Shown here piece by piece: positions 25,792-34,276 of a DNA stretch of 64,000 nucleotides; position 1 is the first letter of the stretch, and every line of letters begins with the position of its first letter. This DNA is from UBA4802 sp964509195 (GTDB taxonomy: Bacteria > Spirochaetota > UBA4802 > UB4802). The notes below the pieces were generated by a model. It made no database searches. It had not been told where the DNA came from and saw only the letters and a program-made list of their open reading frames with translations. The DNA is taken from contig CAZDWJ010000004.1 of NCBI GenBank assembly GCA_964509195.1, positions 1 through 64,000 of the forward strand. Reading direction: 5' to 3'. Position numbers and translations under genes: made by a program.

Positions 25792-26718
25792 CCCCTGTAT
25801 AATCAAATCCACCGCTTCATCCTCATCAAGTCCTCGTGCCATAAGTGTCTGAAGCTGCTTATCGTCAACACTGCCAATTGCTGCTTCATGCGTCACATGT
25901 GCTTTTGGATGATACACTTCAACAATAGGTATGGCTTTTGCAACACCGTTGTCCTGTATAATCTCTTTGCAATCAACATGCCCGCGTGCGTACGGGGCGT
26001 GTGCGGTTAATGTGTTGTAAACTGTAGCTTTGGCATTATCGCGCACCGCAATGCGGGTGGTAAGCACTCCTACGGCGCCTTCACCCTTAAGGTGGCCAAT
26101 TTCACGGATGGTGATATCATCATTAGCAACGCCATTGACTTTTGCATTCATCTCTAGCAGGCTATTGTCATAGCAGGTGGTTTCGTAGTTAATGTCAATG
26201 ATGCCTGCCTTTCCGCGTAAAAGCTCAAAGTCGGTCTTGAAGGTAGCGTTCTTTTCAACAGTAACTATCGCATGGGGAACAACAGTAATGATTCCCTGTG
26301 GTGCGTGTACATGGCGTTCCAGGTATGAATAATATGCGCCTTCTTTTACCATAATGGTTCCCTGCATAGTGTGAGTGATGTTTTTAGCGTTGGGGAATGT
26401 GCAGTGAGCTAAGATTGAAACACGTGCATTTTCCTCAATAACTACATTCATGACAATTTCCTGAAGCCCATCCTCAGGAAGCATGCCAAAGCAAAGATGC
26501 ACCGGCTTTTGGATTATGTTGCCTGCCAGCACTTTCATAGAAACTATCACACCATGTTTTGTTTCCTGTGGTTCAACTAAAAGTCCTGGTACCAAGTGAG
26601 CACCCACCACCATGTTGCCGTTGATAACTAAATGTGCAATATCAGGGTCATTGAGGGCAGCGTCGGTAAGCCCCATTGTCTTATATAATGTTTGTGCAAT
26701 TTCGCGTTTGTTTGTCAT
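25780..26718 (-). CDS. Short SufB/SufD-type Fe-S assembly scaffold (SmsB-like)
   Basis: 312 residues, much shorter than classical SufB (~470). It shows the SufBD beta-helix core and the C-terminal signature HVTHEAAIGSVDDKQLQTL followed by MARGLDEDEAVDLIIQGLL. It would accept sulfur/iron on the SufBC complex to build Fe-S clusters. Only SufC is adjacent (ATGA overlap upstream); there is no SufD, SufS, SufU or SufE. The two-gene SufC+short-SufB layout fits the 'SUF-like minimal system' described in archaea and anaerobic bacteria. The GGAG upstream of ATG 26718 supports the start. Confidence 0.87.
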   Translation of the reverse strand: MTNKREIAQTLYKTMGLTDAALNDPDIAHLVINGNMVVGAHLVPGLLVEPQETKHGVIVSMKVLAGNIIQKPVHLCFGMLPEDGLQEIVMNVVIEENARVSILAHCTFPNAKNITHTMQGTIMVKEGAYYSYLERHVHAPQGIITVVPHAIVTVEKNATFKTDFELLRGKAGIIDINYETTCYDNSLLEMNAKVNGVANDDITIREIGHLKGEGAVGVLTTRIAVRDNAKATVYNTLTAHAPYARGHVDCKEIIQDNGVAKAIPIVEVYHPKAHVTHEAAIGSVDDKQLQTLMARGLDEDEAVDLIIQGLLS

Positions 26719-27449
26719 TTTTGCAACTCTCCATATACAGGTATATTTTTGTGTTCACAGGGGATGCATTTGTTTTCAAAGTAACCGGAAATTTTATCAA
26801 TGCTTCCTTTATCCATAATGTTACCATGACACATCAAAAAAGCATGCTCAGCTTTTTTCAACACTGCCATGCTATGGGTGATAGTTATTACGGTTGAACC
26901 TCTTTCTTTTAAAATAGTAATGGCATCGAAGATGCGTTCTAGTGCTTCAACATCAATGCCAGAATCAGGTTCGTCAAGCAACACAAGTTCAGGTTGCATA
27001 ACCAGAAGAGATGCCAGCTCAATGCGTTTACGTTCCCCACCGCTTAAGGTTTTGTCACAGGCTCTGGGAAAGTATTCATGGGGAGATAATCCTACCACAT
27101 CCATGGCTTCTTCAATAGACATGCCTTTTTCTTTTTTTGATGCAGTGAGGTATTTTAAAACAGTAAGCCCTTCAAAACGTGCTGGTTCCTGCCAGCCTAA
27201 GCTTATTCCAAGCCGTGCGCGTTCATGTATAGACAGATTGTTGATGGGCTCCCCTCTATAATAAATAGTTCCGCTGATACCACGGTAACCATTTAACCCC
27301 ATAATAACATAGGAAAGTGTTGATTTTCCCGCTCCATTAGGGCCAACAATAGCATGTATGTGCCCTTCCCAGAACTCAACGGTAAGGTTGTTTAGTATTG
27401 GTTTATTATCTAATGATAAAGAAACATTTTCCAGTTTTAAGATAGTCAT
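26715..27449 (-). CDS. sufC: SufC-type Fe-S assembly ATPase
   Basis: 244 residues. ABC ATPase signatures: Walker A GPNGAGKSTLSYVIMG, SufC-specific Q-loop region LGWQEPARFEG, signature LSGGERKRIELASLL, Walker B LVLLDEPDSGIDVEAL and the switch His in ITITHSMAVL. It drives conformational change in the SufB-like partner during cluster assembly. AGGAGA lies upstream of ATG 27449. The gene overlaps the SufB-like gene by four bases, making a two-gene operon. Confidence 0.93.
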   Translation of the reverse strand: MTILKLENVSLSLDNKPILNNLTVEFWEGHIHAIVGPNGAGKSTLSYVIMGLNGYRGISGTIYYRGEPINNLSIHERARLGISLGWQEPARFEGLTVLKYLTASKKEKGMSIEEAMDVVGLSPHEYFPRACDKTLSGGERKRIELASLLVMQPELVLLDEPDSGIDVEALERIFDAITILKERGSTVITITHSMAVLKKAEHAFLMCHGNIMDKGSIDKISGYFENKCIPCEHKNIPVYGELQK

Positions 27450-27942
27450 GTGAATTTATCTCCTGTGAAAAATAGAATTCATAGATTTGTAGTGGGTTAT
27501 CTAAAAAAGCTCACGGTTTTTATCTCCCTCTTCTTTCCAAGGAGAGGGATTAAGAGTAAGGTGTAAAATATTTTATTCATGCCTGACGACGGGCATCCAG
27601 TGACAGTAAGTCAATTCATCATACTAATGATATACTATAGTTGCGTCAAGAGAGAATTATAAAAAATATGATTTGATTATCCTATATTTTATTTAACGCA
27701 TAATAGTGAGATAGCATAAAGGTGTATATTCTCAATGGAATAAAAACTAAAAAATTAGTAATTTCCCATTTTAGGGCTATACTTTCAATGGACTGATGAA
27801 GGAGCTATCGCTAAAAATAATATATTTTTATAGGTAGTTAGAATAATTTTGTATATTCTAACAAAAGTACTTGATTTATTTGATAATAGTTATTTTTGTT
27901 GTAATATAATTACCACCAACCTTATGAGCAGTGGTTACCGCA
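27450..27942. other. Intergenic region with a small palindromic repeat
   Basis: No gene is supported. At 27524-27550 there is an interrupted inverted repeat (CTCCCTCTTC...GGAGAGGGAT) resembling a widespread 'CTCCCTCTCC...GGAGAGGG' dispersed repeat of bacterial genomes. At 27804-27811 there is one copy of the GCTATCGC octamer, within GGAGCTATCGCT. The rest is AT-rich and must hold the promoters of the divergent sufC and decarboxylase genes. Confidence 0.5.
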
Positions 27943-29652
27943 ATGAGATTGGCTGAGCCCACAAAAGAGCATATTCATAGCAAGATACCCACCGATTTAG
28001 AGCATCTGCGCAAGCTATTTATAATGCCAGATTCCCCTGACAAATTTATGCAGTTTGGCTATGAACTTCTTGACCTCATCCATTCTTTTTTCAAGGAAAA
28101 AGGGGGGATACACAGTGAAATCTCATTGCCCGAATTAGCCTGTTTGTTTAATAATATTGAAATCCCGCGGGAACCCAAGCTTTTAAAAGACATACTCCAG
28201 GAGATAAAACAAAAGGTTATCAAGCATTCAGTAAAGGTTGGCAATCCCTATTACATTGGTCATATGACAAGTGCTATCCCCTATTTTATGATTCTGCTTG
28301 AGATGATTATTGCAGCCTTAAACCAGAATCAGGTAAAGATTGAGACAGCAAAAGCGTCAACCTTTGTTGAGCGCGAATTCATAGCGTGGATTCACAGGCT
28401 TATTTTCCAAAAGCCTGCATCGTTTTATAAACGGAATGTCCAGAATCACAGGATTGCACTGGGCAATGTAACACTTGACGGCACTCTGGCAAATCTCACT
28501 GCGATGCTGGTGGCACGTAATAAGGCATTCCCTGCTGATAAGAATTTTCCCGGGATTCGCAAAGCTGGTGTTGCAGAGGCTTTCAGGTATTATAATATTC
28601 ACAGAGCAGTGTATATTGTGTCGCAGCGTGGCCATTACTCAATTGACAAAGTTGCACGTATTACCGGTATTGGCGACAACAACGTAATTAAAATTCCTGT
28701 GGACAGTAACAACAAAATTGACATGCCTGCACTGCGCAGGGAATTACACAAAATTGCTGAATATAACAGCACACATGCTGATAAAATAAAAATCATTGCA
28801 TTGATTGGCATTGCAGGTACAACCGAAACAGGCAATGTTGATGATTTATATACCTTACGAAAAATTGCTGATGAGTATAATATATTTTTCCATGTTGATG
28901 CGGCGTGGGGTGGTTCAGTATTGCTGGTTAATAAATATCGCAATTTATTCAAAGGCATTGAAAAGGCAGATTCAGTGACGTTTGATGCGCATAAGCTTTT
29001 ATATTCACCGTTATCAATGGGGTTGATACTATTTAAAAATCCCTATGACCTTACCAACATCATGCATACATCCAATTACATTATACGTCCTGATTCAGTT
29101 GACCAGGGGAGGTTTACCGTTGAGGGTTCGCGCCCATTCACATGTTTAAAACCGTGGGTCACCTTAAAGATTTTTGGCACAACCGGCTTTGAGGTGCTGT
29201 TTGATCATGCGTTTATGCTTACCAATACATTAAAAGAACTTATTGAAACGCATGAAAACTTTGAATTGCTGAATAATCCTGAATTGTTTATCACTAACTA
29301 TCGTTTTGTGCCACAGAGTATCAGGGCAAAAATTGAACGCATTATGATGCAGTTACAAAATGCTGACGAACAATCTGCTGCAAAATTCTGCAAGCGTCTC
29401 AAGAAGATTAATGATACTCTTAATGAGATGAATATTGAACTTCATCGTGCAATACGACAGGAAGACAATAGTTTTGTCTCACGAACCATGCTTGAATCAA
29501 CACGATATCGCAAGCAGCAAATTGTGGTGTTACGTGCTATCACTGTCAATCCACTCACTACTACTGCAATCTTGCATGAAATTATGGATGAACACAATAA
29601 GCTTGGTTTAAAGATATATAATGATTTCAAAAACCGGTTATCACACATATAA
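27943..29652 (+). CDS. PLP-dependent group II decarboxylase-like protein
   Basis: About 569 residues. PLP fold type I with GNVTLDGTLANLTAMLVARN, IGIAGTTETGNVDDL, HVDAAWGGSVLL (PLP-stacking and Asp) and the Schiff-base lysine in SVTFDAHKLLYSPLSMGL. These match the glutamate/tyrosine/aspartate decarboxylase family, in which the H-K pair is invariant. The substrate is not decidable; the ~85-residue extension before the catalytic core is longer than in most GAD proteins. The start is uncertain (ATG 27943 or GTG 27931; no clear Shine-Dalgarno). The 3' end overlaps the next gene by 32 bases. Confidence 0.85.
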   Translation: MRLAEPTKEHIHSKIPTDLEHLRKLFIMPDSPDKFMQFGYELLDLIHSFFKEKGGIHSEISLPELACLFNNIEIPREPKLLKDILQEIKQKVIKHSVKVGNPYYIGHMTSAIPYFMILLEMIIAALNQNQVKIETAKASTFVEREFIAWIHRLIFQKPASFYKRNVQNHRIALGNVTLDGTLANLTAMLVARNKAFPADKNFPGIRKAGVAEAFRYYNIHRAVYIVSQRGHYSIDKVARITGIGDNNVIKIPVDSNNKIDMPALRRELHKIAEYNSTHADKIKIIALIGIAGTTETGNVDDLYTLRKIADEYNIFFHVDAAWGGSVLLVNKYRNLFKGIEKADSVTFDAHKLLYSPLSMGLILFKNPYDLTNIMHTSNYIIRPDSVDQGRFTVEGSRPFTCLKPWVTLKIFGTTGFEVLFDHAFMLTNTLKELIETHENFELLNNPELFITNYRFVPQSIRAKIERIMMQLQNADEQSAAKFCKRLKKINDTLNEMNIELHRAIRQEDNSFVSRTMLESTRYRKQQIVVLRAITVNPLTTTAILHEIMDEHNKLGLKIYNDFKNRLSHI

Positions 29653-30616
29653 GGTTTCCTTTTCAGTTTTGTTATGTGTATTTGTATTTATTTTATCAGG
29701 GGCGATAGGCACTGCATTTCCACTGCTGGATAACGGTACACTATATATTGCTCTATCAGTTCCCGTACCCATTGAAGGTACAGTCCTTGAGTTTTCATCA
29801 AAGGATACTGCAATCCTATATGTGGCAAGAAATGAAAAAGAGATAGTAGCAGGTGCGTATCTTTTGCAGGATAAAAAAATTTCTCAACACGTTGTGACTC
29901 CATATTCTGAAAATACCAGGATACTACGTATTGCATTTGAATCAAATGCTGTGTATATCTTCATCAATGCTGGTAATAATCCCATCCTCTACAGGTGCGA
30001 TGTAAATACAGGAATGGTATCCATGCAGCAAGGGGTACTGGATTTTTTACTGGTTTCAGATGGTATAGTTGCCATTAAAAACGATAATACGCTGGTATAT
30101 AATGACTGTATCCTGCCACTATATTTTTCACAAACTCCAGCAATAAAAGGTCAGTGGGATGATCGCATTGTTTTTATTTCTGATGGCAATGACACAGAAG
30201 TGATAGATATTAAAGCACAAAAATTGGTATATCGGTATAATAACACTGTGCAATATGTAGCAAGCAGTGATTATACCATTGAGTTTAAAATAAATGACCT
30301 GCCAACAGGTGAAAAGGCCAGCAGAGTGTTTTATAAGGTTTATTGTGATGGTAAGGATTATGGCCGAACAGAGCCAGTGCTTTCAATAAATGAATCTGCC
30401 ATTCAGCTCAATGTTGCAGCGGGCCAGTATCATGAAATTATTGTTGAACGCTGGCGGCTGGATGAAACAGAAAACCAGTATGTTCGTGATAATAATATAC
30501 GCCAACCAAGGCCCATTACAGTATTTGTATACCCCGACAGAATTATGATTATTACTCTTGTATACAATGGTATGGAATATAAAGTAACATCAGGCTTTAA
30601 GATACTGAAAAAATAA
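29621..30616 (+). CDS. Exported protein of unknown function
   Basis: 331 residues with an N-terminal hydrophobic segment (~12-32, SVLLCVFVFILSGAIGTAF) that looks like a signal peptide or anchor. The rest is beta-rich with short repeated motifs (ILYVARNEKEIVAGAYL; VYIFINAGNNPILYRCD; VVFISDGNDTEVIDI-like), suggesting a beta-propeller-like region, then a C-terminal domain with KVYCDGKDYGRTEP. It overlaps the decarboxylase gene by 32 bases and ends at a strong terminator. No family recognised. Confidence 0.65.
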   Translation: MISKTGYHTYKVSFSVLLCVFVFILSGAIGTAFPLLDNGTLYIALSVPVPIEGTVLEFSSKDTAILYVARNEKEIVAGAYLLQDKKISQHVVTPYSENTRILRIAFESNAVYIFINAGNNPILYRCDVNTGMVSMQQGVLDFLLVSDGIVAIKNDNTLVYNDCILPLYFSQTPAIKGQWDDRIVFISDGNDTEVIDIKAQKLVYRYNNTVQYVASSDYTIEFKINDLPTGEKASRVFYKVYCDGKDYGRTEPVLSINESAIQLNVAAGQYHEIIVERWRLDETENQYVRDNNIRQPRPITVFVYPDRIMIITLVYNGMEYKVTSGFKILKK

Positions 30617-30646
30617 AAGACCCCGTTCTATGACGGGGTCTTTGTT
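30616..30646 (+). terminator. Rho-independent terminator after the exported-protein gene
   Basis: AAAGACCCCGT (30616-30626) pairs perfectly with ACGGGGTCTTT (30633-30643) around a six-base loop. The stem starts at the stop codon of the + strand gene. A-tract and T-tract on the two flanks would let it also stop the convergent minus-strand gene. Confidence 0.85.
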
Positions 30647-30694
30647 GGCATGTACTATTTCACGCTGCCAGTGAGCAGCATGAAAGTAATAATA

Positions 30695-31534
30695 TTATTT
30701 AAATTCGTTAATCTTTTCGCTCTTCTTTTCATCTTTTGATACTATCTCACGTAAATGCTTATACTGTGGCGAATCAATACCATACTGCAGTTCAGCTGCT
30801 CTCAACATATACAGGTTCTTCTTTTGCTTGTATTGCAATTGTTCCTGTTCTGTTCCCTGTTTGTATTTGAGCAATACGCTTTCAAGATAACCGTAGCAGC
30901 TAGATAAATACTTGTATGCCCATACATCATTCTTGGTCTGATCGTTGATTTCTATGTAGCGTTCAAGGATTGGTATACATGGCTTAAGGTTGTAGAGGTC
31001 ATATTGGGTTGATACATATGCCTGGTATAATCGTATCTGGAAATTAACAAATTTTGGATCCTTACGCACCTCTTCAAATGTTATTTCATCCATGTGGTTA
31101 ATTGCTCTGGTAAAGTAGGTTATTGCTTTGGTTTTTGCCTCAAATTTCATCATTGCAATCTGGCGTTTTTCCTGTTCACGGCGGTCAATTTCCTGCCAGT
31201 ACCACTGCTCATGTAAGTTTTTATTCTTCTGATTGGTTTCTATCAGCTTATTAACATCATTTTCCATATCTTCAAGTATATCTATACCGGTTGAATACTC
31301 ATCAATAGCAAGTTTTAAAAGATTGTCAGAATATTCTTTACTGAGCTTCTCCAGTTCCTGTATTGCCTTTACATAGGGCTTGAAGTCCTTTATCCGCCAT
31401 CCGGTAACTTCTTCTTTTATGCCTTCTTTCTTTTGATCTTCTTTAGGAGTTTGTTGCTGTGCATTGGCAATTACACAAAGTGAAATCCCTAAAATGGCAA
31501 CGATAGCGTAAAGTAAAAATCTTGTTGATTTCAT
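30695..31534 (-). CDS. Periplasmic helical-repeat protein
   Basis: 279 residues with a signal peptide ending at VIANA-QQQ, then an almost entirely alpha-helical, Lys/Glu-rich chain: ELEKLSKEYSDNLLKLAI, LHEQWYWQEIDRREQEKRQ, KAITYFTRAINHMDEI, YLSSCYGYLESVLLKYK. The spacing of aromatic and Ala residues suggests TPR-like or coiled-coil hairpins. Spirochaetes have similar periplasmic helical proteins around their flagella (FcpA of Leptospira is one), so this is a candidate of that kind, but I cannot demonstrate homology. Monocistronic. Confidence 0.6.
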   Translation of the reverse strand: MKSTRFLLYAIVAILGISLCVIANAQQQTPKEDQKKEGIKEEVTGWRIKDFKPYVKAIQELEKLSKEYSDNLLKLAIDEYSTGIDILEDMENDVNKLIETNQKNKNLHEQWYWQEIDRREQEKRQIAMMKFEAKTKAITYFTRAINHMDEITFEEVRKDPKFVNFQIRLYQAYVSTQYDLYNLKPCIPILERYIEINDQTKNDVWAYKYLSSCYGYLESVLLKYKQGTEQEQLQYKQKKNLYMLRAAELQYGIDSPQYKHLREIVSKDEKKSEKINEFK

Positions 31535-31827
31535 AGTAAATACCCTCTTATCATATTATGCACTATATGCGTAATCAATATGCTATTACACTTTTTTATC
31601 GGTTATACTATATCAAAAATTAAATATTTTTCAAATTGTAATGGTTTGTTGTAATTTCGCAACATAAATTTATCTTCCCATACTTAACTTTCTCTTTTAG
31701 CTGTTTATATCTCTGGAAAGATTATAAAATGGAGAAAACTAAAAAAAGATTGGACAAATGTAATAAAAGCCTTAAAATGTTAAGAAAATTTATATAAAGC
31801 ATCATTAAACAGTTGGGAGAAAGTATT
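31535..31827. other. Intergenic region between divergent genes
   Basis: This AT-rich spacer must carry the promoters of the periplasmic helical protein (leftward) and of the protease-inhibitor operon (rightward). I see no repeat or clear operator. GGGAG at 31815-31819 is the protease ribosome binding site. Confidence 0.4.
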
Positions 31828-32985
31828 ATGAAAAAATATTTTATCATTAGCATTATACTATGTTTAGTAATTGCTCCGGTTGTGCTATCTCAGTCAAAAA
31901 TGAAAAGCTCATTTCAAGCTGATGTAGAAGCTCAAAAAATAAAGAATAAAAAAAGCATTGCTGAGGTAAAACAGCAGCTGGAAGCAATACGAAAGGATAT
32001 TAAAGAACGCAACCTTAAATTCAAAGTGGATATGACAGAAGCGCTGAAGCGGCAAATAGAAGAGATTACAGGTGCTGTACCACCACAGGATCTGGAAAAA
32101 GAAGCAGAAATACAAAGCAGCCGTGGTTTTCAGCTGTTTTTAGAGTTTTTGCAACGTTTGGCTGAAGCCCAGGCTGCAAAAAAACAGGCTGAAGTACCGC
32201 CTGATAAAAAAGAACCTGTAAAGCCTAAAGAGGAAGTAAAGAAAGAAGAAAAGCCCCAGGAAGTCACACCAGTTAAACCTGCTGAAACATTACCTGAATC
32301 TTTTATGCTGGCTGATCCAACAAAACCTATACAAGATTGGTATGCATTGGGTATAATGACTCCAGTAAAAGATCAGGGGCTGTGTGGAAGCTGCTGGTCA
32401 TTTACTGCAATAGGAGTGGTGGAGGGTTGTTATAAAATTAATAAGAAGGTTGATATTGATCTTTCGGAGCAGTATATGATTGACTGTGCTCGTGATAAAT
32501 ATGGAAGGGATGCAGGCAGTTGTAACGGGGGCTGGTATGGTAATGTATTTGATTTTATGATGACCAATTATCCGGTGGAGGAAAAAACTGCTCCGTACAG
32601 AGGATATGAATATGGATGCACTCCAAGAAAGCAGGTGCCGATAAAACTTGTGGCCTGGGGTTATGTACGTAAAGATGGTGGCATTCCTTCTGTTGATGAA
32701 ATGAAAAAAGCATTGTGTACGTATGGGCCAATAGCTGCTACAGTTAAAGTTACACCAGCTTTTCAGGCATATGTTGGTGGCATCTTTGATGAATTTACCC
32801 CAGTGCGCAGCCCAAAGGATGTAAACCATGGTATAATCATTGTTGGTTGGGATGATGCAAAAAAATCATACAGGATAAAAAACTCATGGGGCGAGCGTTG
32901 GGGCGAAAAGGGGTACATGTGGATAGAATATGGCTGTAATAACATTGGATATGGTGCAGCATGGGTTGTTCTGGAAAAAGAATAA
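31828..32985 (+). CDS. Secreted papain-like cysteine protease (C1 family)
   Basis: 385 residues. Signal peptide MKKYFIISIILCLVIAPVVLS; then a helical coiled-coil region (~25-115), a Lys/Glu/Pro-rich linker (~120-155), and a papain domain (~165-385). Catalytic residues are all present: oxyanion Gln183 and Cys189 in VKDQGLCGSCWSFTA, His334 in DVNHGIIIVGWDD, Asn352 in KNSWGERWGEKGY. The N-terminal region is not an obvious ERFNIN-type propeptide, so zymogen control may differ. The frame begins upstream, but ATG 31828 has the ribosome binding site and signal peptide. The next gene, 21 bases downstream, encodes a chagasin-like inhibitor. Confidence 0.92.
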   Translation: MKKYFIISIILCLVIAPVVLSQSKMKSSFQADVEAQKIKNKKSIAEVKQQLEAIRKDIKERNLKFKVDMTEALKRQIEEITGAVPPQDLEKEAEIQSSRGFQLFLEFLQRLAEAQAAKKQAEVPPDKKEPVKPKEEVKKEEKPQEVTPVKPAETLPESFMLADPTKPIQDWYALGIMTPVKDQGLCGSCWSFTAIGVVEGCYKINKKVDIDLSEQYMIDCARDKYGRDAGSCNGGWYGNVFDFMMTNYPVEEKTAPYRGYEYGCTPRKQVPIKLVAWGYVRKDGGIPSVDEMKKALCTYGPIAATVKVTPAFQAYVGGIFDEFTPVRSPKDVNHGIIIVGWDDAKKSYRIKNSWGERWGEKGYMWIEYGCNNIGYGAAWVVLEKE

Positions 32986-33006
32986 GTGAGTAAGGTGGAG
33001 GATAAA

Positions 33007-33417
33007 ATGTATTCAAAAATATCAAAACGTATAATATTTGTCATAATGGTACTCTTTGTAATAGGTTGTTCAAAGATTATGGATAGCAAGTGTACAACAG
33101 TGGATGCGCAAAAATATACCGGTGAGACAATTACTATCAAAAACGAAAGCTGTGTAACCATAGAGATTGATTCGCAATTAAGTACAGGGTACCGATGGCG
33201 TTTTGCTATTAAAGAAAATCCAGGAATGCTCATAAACAGTGATTATAAAGTACAGACTGCTGAAGAGCAGGTAGTGGGTGGTATTGACAAAGAAATTTTT
33301 ACATTTAAGGCAGTAAAAGCGGGCAATGCTACAATAGTGTTTGATTATGTACGTCCATTTGATAAAGCCCAAAAACCATTGAAGACCAAAGAGTTTAATA
33401 TAATAATTACACAATAA
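33007..33417 (+). CDS. Chagasin-like (I42) cysteine protease inhibitor lipoprotein
   Basis: 136 residues. N-terminus RIIFVIMVLFVIGC has a lipobox (VIG-C21). The mature protein shows the three loops by which I42 inhibitors block papain-type enzymes: LSTGYRW at 58-64 (family NPTTGYxW), QVVGGIDKEIFTF around 91-92 (family GxGG), and YVRPFDKAQKP at 115-124 (family RPW/F). GGAGG five bases before ATG 33007 sets the start. It lies immediately behind the secreted C1 protease gene, so enzyme and inhibitor are made together; the lipid anchor would keep the inhibitor in the envelope. A hairpin facing the opposite strand follows. Confidence 0.85.
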   Translation: MYSKISKRIIFVIMVLFVIGCSKIMDSKCTTVDAQKYTGETITIKNESCVTIEIDSQLSTGYRWRFAIKENPGMLINSDYKVQTAEEQVVGGIDKEIFTFKAVKAGNATIVFDYVRPFDKAQKPLKTKEFNIIITQ

Positions 33418-33445
33418 AAAAACCGCATCACACGAGGTGATGCGG
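33412..33445 (-). terminator. Terminator of the hsp20 operon
   Basis: CCGCATCAC (33423-33431) and GTGATGCGG (33437-33445) form a perfect nine-bp stem with loop ACGAG. On the minus strand the stem is followed by a T-run (complement of the A-tract at 33416-33422), so it terminates the leftward hsp20 transcript. It also lies just after the inhibitor stop codon. Confidence 0.85.
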
Positions 33446-33456
33446 ACAGTGCATAA

Positions 33457-33837
33457 TTATTCGGCTTTGATTTCAATCTTCTTTGGTTTTGCTTCTTCAC
33501 GCTTGGGCAATGTTATTGTGAGCACTCCATTTTCAAGTGTAGCCTGTATACCTTCAACATTAATCTTATCAGATACTAGGAACTTGCGATTGTAGTTGCA
33601 CAGTGTAAATTCACGATAAGTGAGGTTATCACTTGCAGTATACGTTTCATCAACTTTCCCATTAATCTCAAGTTCATTGTTATTGAAGGTTATTTCAATA
33701 TTTTCCCTGGGAACACCGGGCATATCAGCTTTGAGTACATATTCATTGTCAGTTTCATAAATGTCCACAGGTGGGACAAGGCAATATTCTTTCTTGTCAA
33801 GATTTCTATCAGTGCGTTTTGCTACCTGGGTTGCCAT
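33457..33837 (-). CDS. Small heat-shock protein Hsp20 (third copy)
   Basis: About 126 residues. Alpha-crystallin domain with PPVDIYETDNEYVLKADMPG and the family-typical GVLTITLPKREEAKPKKIEI at the end (G-x-L box and C-terminal I-x-I motif KIEIKAE). Atypically, the middle of the domain reads LTYREFTLCNYNRKFLVSDK. ATG 33837 is preceded by AAGGAGGTGATAGTT. It would hold unfolding proteins in an ATP-independent way. Last gene of a three-gene operon with 15- and 13-base gaps, ending at a terminator. Confidence 0.93.
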   Translation of the reverse strand: MATQVAKRTDRNLDKKEYCLVPPVDIYETDNEYVLKADMPGVPRENIEITFNNNELEINGKVDETYTASDNLTYREFTLCNYNRKFLVSDKINVEGIQATLENGVLTITLPKREEAKPKKIEIKAE

Positions 33838-33852
33838 AACTATCACCTCCTT

Positions 33853-34263
33853 TTAGTTAATGGTTATCTTACGAGGCTTTACTGACTCATGTTTGGTCAG
33901 TTTAATGGTTAAAATACCATTGTTCATTGTTGCTTCAACCTTGTCAGGGTCAACATAGTATGGCAACTTGATGGATTTCTTGTAGCTGCCAAACTCACGC
34001 TCTTTACGCAAATATGGTTTATCGGCATAGTCTTCTTTACGATTCATTTCGATAGTTAATGTATTATCAGCAAGTTGCAGATTAACATCGCTGGATGAAA
34101 CACCCGGAGCTATCGACCTGATAACTATATCATCATCCTTTTCATATACATTGACATAAGGGAACTCCACACGGTGGCGGGTAGTGGATACTTCATTAAA
34201 GAAGCGGTCCACCATATCCCTGAGTGTCAATACATCATCCAGAAGATCATATGTTGTGAACAT
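33853..34263 (-). CDS. Small heat-shock protein Hsp20 (second copy)
   Basis: 136 residues. Alpha-crystallin domain: FPYVNVYEKDDDIVIRSIAPG, LQLADNTLTIEMNRKEDY, LRKEREFGSYKKSIKLPYYVD, NGILTIKLTKHESVKPRKI and a C-terminal KITIN tail (I-x-I-like). N-terminal region is short (MFTTYDLLDDVLTLRD). CAGGAGGTGGATT precedes the ATG. It is intermediate in sequence between its neighbours, which suggests local duplication followed by divergence and possibly hetero-oligomers. Confidence 0.93.
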   Translation of the reverse strand: MFTTYDLLDDVLTLRDMVDRFFNEVSTTRHRVEFPYVNVYEKDDDIVIRSIAPGVSSSDVNLQLADNTLTIEMNRKEDYADKPYLRKEREFGSYKKSIKLPYYVDPDKVEATMNNGILTIKLTKHESVKPRKITIN

Positions 34264-34276
34264 AATCCACCTCCTG

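Noticed and set aside
32398..33233. Long minus-strand frames opposite the protease and inhibitor genes
   Set aside because: They are shadows of well-supported + strand genes with catalytic motifs.
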